Below, in pieces: positions 61,704 to 64,000 of a stretch of DNA of 64,000 nucleotides; the first letter of the stretch is position 1, and every line of letters starts with the position of its first letter. This DNA is from Tamlana carrageenivorans. GTDB lineage: Bacteria > Bacteroidota > Bacteroidia > Flavobacteriales > Flavobacteriaceae. Under the pieces are notes generated by a model that searched no databases, had not been told where the DNA came from, and saw nothing but the letters and a program-made list of their open reading frames with translations. The stretch is from NCBI RefSeq assembly GCF_002893765.1, contig NZ_CP025938.1:868001-932000 (forward strand), in the 5' to 3' direction. The translations under genes and the position numbers were made by a program.

Positions 61704-62672
61704 TTAACCCTTAATTTTTATATATTTTCTATTGTAAATAGGCAAGTAAATTAACGAGAGTCCACCACAAACAATTATAACTAATGTTTGAGACGCCCAC
61801 ATGATCCAACCATAAGCAATACTAGGCTCTTCTGGGATACCAAACAAAGCAAAGGCTGCATAAACCGCTAAAGGATAAGACCCTATCCCTCCATTTGTAG
61901 CAGCAATACTAAAACTCGCAGAAATAAACCCAACCAAAACAGCTCCGGGTTGCACCACTCCCAGCTCGCTAATAGCAAAGGTCGTTACATAAAACATAAG
62001 CACGTACATACCCCAAATAAAAAGGGTATGAAAAATATAGGCCCATTTGTTTCTCATTTTGAAAATACTTAACACCCCTTCAACTAAACCACTAACAAAA
62101 GTTTTTATTTTTATAGCGATGGCAGACTGACTTCTAGTCACAAAAAATGCCATTATAAAAAACAGAATGAGTCCAATCACCATAAACATGATAACCTTAA
62201 GAGGATTAAATCTCTCCATTAAAAACCCATAAATAAAATCGAATTGCAAAAAAAGCGTAATCAGCATAATACCTAACATGACAATCATATCAGCAATACG
62301 TTCGGCAACAATAGTACCGAAGCCTTTCTCAAAAGGAACGCCTTCATAATTTGTTAACAGTGAAGCTCTAGCCACCTCTCCCGCTCTTGGTATGGTATAA
62401 TTAATTAAATAAGCTGCAAAAACAGCCATAAAAGTATTCCCAAACTTTACATGATACCCAATTGGCAAAAGCATAAAACGCCAACGGTATGCCCGCGAAA
62501 TATGACTTAACAAACCCAAAAACATACCTAATACAATCCATGAATAGTTTGCATTTTGGGCATATACCAGAAGTTTGTCTATAGAAACTTTAGACAGCGA
62601 ATACCAGATTAAAAAAACTCCCAATAACAATGGGAGTACAACCTTTAACAGATTTTTTATTTTCTGGTTCAA
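61704..62672 (-). CDS. UPF0104 (lysylphosphatidylglycerol synthase transmembrane-like) membrane protein
   Basis: 322 residues with about eight membrane helices and no soluble catalytic domain. Family features: SHISRAYRWRFMLLPIGYHVKF, PRAGEVARASLLTNYEGVPFEKGFGTIVAERIADM and ATNGGIGSYPLAVYAAFALFG. It corresponds to the flippase-like half of MprF, so it may move a lipid, but the substrate is unknown. It is followed upstream on the strand by panD with only a 4-bp gap, so it is probably co-transcribed with the pantothenate genes. Confidence 0.85.
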   Translation of the reverse strand: MNQKIKNLLKVVLPLLLGVFLIWYSLSKVSIDKLLVYAQNANYSWIVLGMFLGLLSHISRAYRWRFMLLPIGYHVKFGNTFMAVFAAYLINYTIPRAGEVARASLLTNYEGVPFEKGFGTIVAERIADMIVMLGIMLITLFLQFDFIYGFLMERFNPLKVIMFMVIGLILFFIMAFFVTRSQSAIAIKIKTFVSGLVEGVLSIFKMRNKWAYIFHTLFIWGMYVLMFYVTTFAISELGVVQPGAVLVGFISASFSIAATNGGIGSYPLAVYAAFALFGIPEEPSIAYGWIMWASQTLVIIVCGGLSLIYLPIYNRKYIKIKG

Positions 62673-62676
62673 AAAA

Positions 62677-63027
62677 TTATTTTAACAAGTTTGTGGCTTC
62701 ATCAGGAAAAACTAAAGCCGGCTTAAATCCTTTAGCTTCTTCAATATCCAATATCGCATAGGTAATCAATATTAAAGTATCGCCAACTGCAACTTTTCTT
62801 GCTGCTGCACCATTTAAGGTAATTTCTCCTGTATTACGAGGTCCTGGAATACAATACGTTTCTAGGCGCTCGCCATTATCATTATTTACAATTTGAACTT
62901 TTTCTCCTTGAATAATATTAGCCGCCTCCATCAAGTCTTCGTCAATGGTTATACTGCCAATATAATTGAGTTCTGCACCGGTGCATTTAACTCGATGAAT
63001 CTTAGATTTTACTACGTGAATTTGCAT
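62677..63027 (-). CDS. panD: Aspartate 1-decarboxylase
   Basis: Makes beta-alanine from L-aspartate for pantothenate and CoA. 116 residues. Self-cleavage between Gly24 and Ser25 in NYIGSITID generates the pyruvoyl cofactor. Other hallmarks: NGERLETYCIPG and NGAAARKVAVGD (active-site Asn and Arg loops). It stands 13 bp downstream of panC, a functional pair. Confidence 0.96.
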   Translation of the reverse strand: MQIHVVKSKIHRVKCTGAELNYIGSITIDEDLMEAANIIQGEKVQIVNNDNGERLETYCIPGPRNTGEITLNGAAARKVAVGDTLILITYAILDIEEAKGFKPALVFPDEATNLLK

Positions 63028-63040
63028 GAGGCAAAGGTAA

Positions 63041-63892
63041 TTAATTTAGAGCGATATTATCAATTAGTCTGATGTCATCAGCATAAACAGCAATAAAAGC
63101 TCTGTATTTTTTTTGTTTTTCTTTTTCTGTTATTGTCTTTAAGGTGTTTTCATCGGCAATTATAAAATATTCCAAATTCAACAACGGATGTGTAGAAAAT
63201 TGATTTTCAACCCATTCCACAACACCAACCGCACTTTCTGTGCCAAATTTCTCTTTGGCAGATGTTAAAGTTTTATAAATAAAAGGCGCTGCTTCTTTAT
63301 ATTCTGGCTTAAGCCTAACATTTCGAGAACTCATCGCTAAGCCATTCAATTCACGATAAATCGCACATGGCACAATTATTATTGGCATGTCATGTTTTTC
63401 AACCATTTTTTTAATGATAGCCAACTGCTGAAAGTCCTTCTCGCCAAAATAAGCCCGATTAGGTTTAATAATTTCAAACAATCGTTTTACAATAGTACCA
63501 ACACCGTCAAAATGTCCAGATCTAAATTTACCTTCCATTTCAAACTCCAAACCATCAAAATCGAATTTTTGCGCTATTAATTGACCATCATATACATCGT
63601 TAACAGAAGGCGCATAAACCATGATTCTCTGGGCGCTAATAGCTTCTAAAAGTGCGACATCTGTTTCTAAGGTTCTCGGATATTTCTCTAAATCATCTTT
63701 ATTATCAAATTGGGTTGGATTCACAAAAATACTTACCACCACTTGATCGTTCTCAACCAATGCTCTTTTTACCAATTCTAAGTGACCATCATGCAAGGCC
63801 CCCATAGTGGGCACCAAACCAACCGTTTTATTTTCTGCTTTTACAGCATCAAGAGCTGCTGTTATTTGTTGTTTTTCTGAGTAAACTTCCAC
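63041..63892 (-). CDS. panC: Pantothenate synthetase
   Basis: Joins pantoate and beta-alanine with ATP to give pantothenate. 283 residues. Nucleotidyltransferase motif HDGH (His34, His37) in PTMGALHDGHLELV, SIFVNPTQFDN, YFGEKDFQQLAIIKK (KMSKS-like region follows) and LAMSSRN. It is the first gene of the panC-panD-UPF0104 run. Confidence 0.97.
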   Translation of the reverse strand: MEVYSEKQQITAALDAVKAENKTVGLVPTMGALHDGHLELVKRALVENDQVVVSIFVNPTQFDNKDDLEKYPRTLETDVALLEAISAQRIMVYAPSVNDVYDGQLIAQKFDFDGLEFEMEGKFRSGHFDGVGTIVKRLFEIIKPNRAYFGEKDFQQLAIIKKMVEKHDMPIIIVPCAIYRELNGLAMSSRNVRLKPEYKEAAPFIYKTLTSAKEKFGTESAVGVVEWVENQFSTHPLLNLEYFIIADENTLKTITEKEKQKKYRAFIAVYADDIRLIDNIALN

Positions 63893-63955
63893 GTTTTAAT
63901 ATAAAATTAACGGGTGCAAACTTAATATTTTACAAGCAATTTGCATAAAATTTTG

Positions 63956-63963
63956 TACTTTTG
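63956..63963 (+). promoter_or_regulatory. -7 element for a plus-strand gene leaving the window
   Basis: TACTTTTG matches TAnnTTTG exactly. The region 63893-64000 is divergent from panC and ends before any start codon can be judged. The gene it serves lies beyond the window. Confidence 0.5.
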
Positions 63964-64000
63964 CGTGTTTTTTATTTTCAATTGCTAAAAGAAACACCTT

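Overview
The window is a chromosomal segment from a member of the Flavobacteriaceae (Bacteroidota). The evidence is the AT-rich sequence, type IX secretion and gliding genes (porV, porU, gldJ), TonB-dependent receptors with carboxypeptidase-like regulatory domains paired with lipoproteins, promoters of the TTG / TAnnTTTG type, few Shine-Dalgarno sequences, and families largely confined to Bacteroidota (DUF2480, DUF3078, DUF5689). I could not assign a genus. No rRNA, tRNA or CRISPR array was found.

Layout. 0-11 kb: pyruvate dehydrogenase genes (pdhC partial, pdhA), cdd, then porV-porU on the minus strand, divergent from gldJ-murF. 11-14.6 kb: a decayed Sel1-repeat gene, then an iron-sulfur assembly group (sufE, a DUF59 gene, DUF2480) and a DUF3078 protein. 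14.9-16.3 kb: IS4-family element copy 1, which has rewritten the end of a class A penicillin-binding protein gene. 16.3-21.6 kb: PBP1A, HflX, a nuclease-family protein, and a YdeI-like protein ending in a CDGSH iron-sulfur motif. 21.6-24.4 kb: three small secreted or lipoprotein genes separated by four copies of a palindrome-ended repeat. 24.6-27.2 kb: anaerobic ribonucleotide reductase nrdG-nrdD behind a cobalamin riboswitch. 27.3-37.3 kb: two TonB receptor/lipoprotein pairs and a secreted nuclease-family protein. 37.4-46.4 kb: pgi, an M23 peptidase, tryptophan 2,3-dioxygenase, DUF3108, a patatin/Omp85 protein and uvrC. 46.7-49.6 kb: a retropepsin-like/RimK/desuccinylase operon and 5-formyl-THF cyclo-ligase. 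49.6-54.2 kb: an OmpA-type gene wrecked by stop codons and an IS3-family element that itself carries IS4-family copy 2. 54.2-63.9 kb: lspA, a DksA/TraR protein, ileS with a palindromic element inserted in frame, radA, an esterase, a UPF0104 membrane protein, panD and panC.

How the genes work together. PorV and PorU are the attachment-complex shuttle and sortase of the type IX system, and GldJ is its gliding lipoprotein. NrdG activates NrdD, and the riboswitch should lower both when vitamin B12 is plentiful. PanC and PanD feed pantothenate synthesis. RimK and its partners probably add and remove C-terminal glutamates. The most informative structures are the transposition scars: comparing the two 1386-bp IS4 copies fixes their ends and 9-bp target duplications, lets the original PBP1A tail and IS3 orfB tail be read back, and shows that the 36 kb between the copies has not inverted since they inserted.
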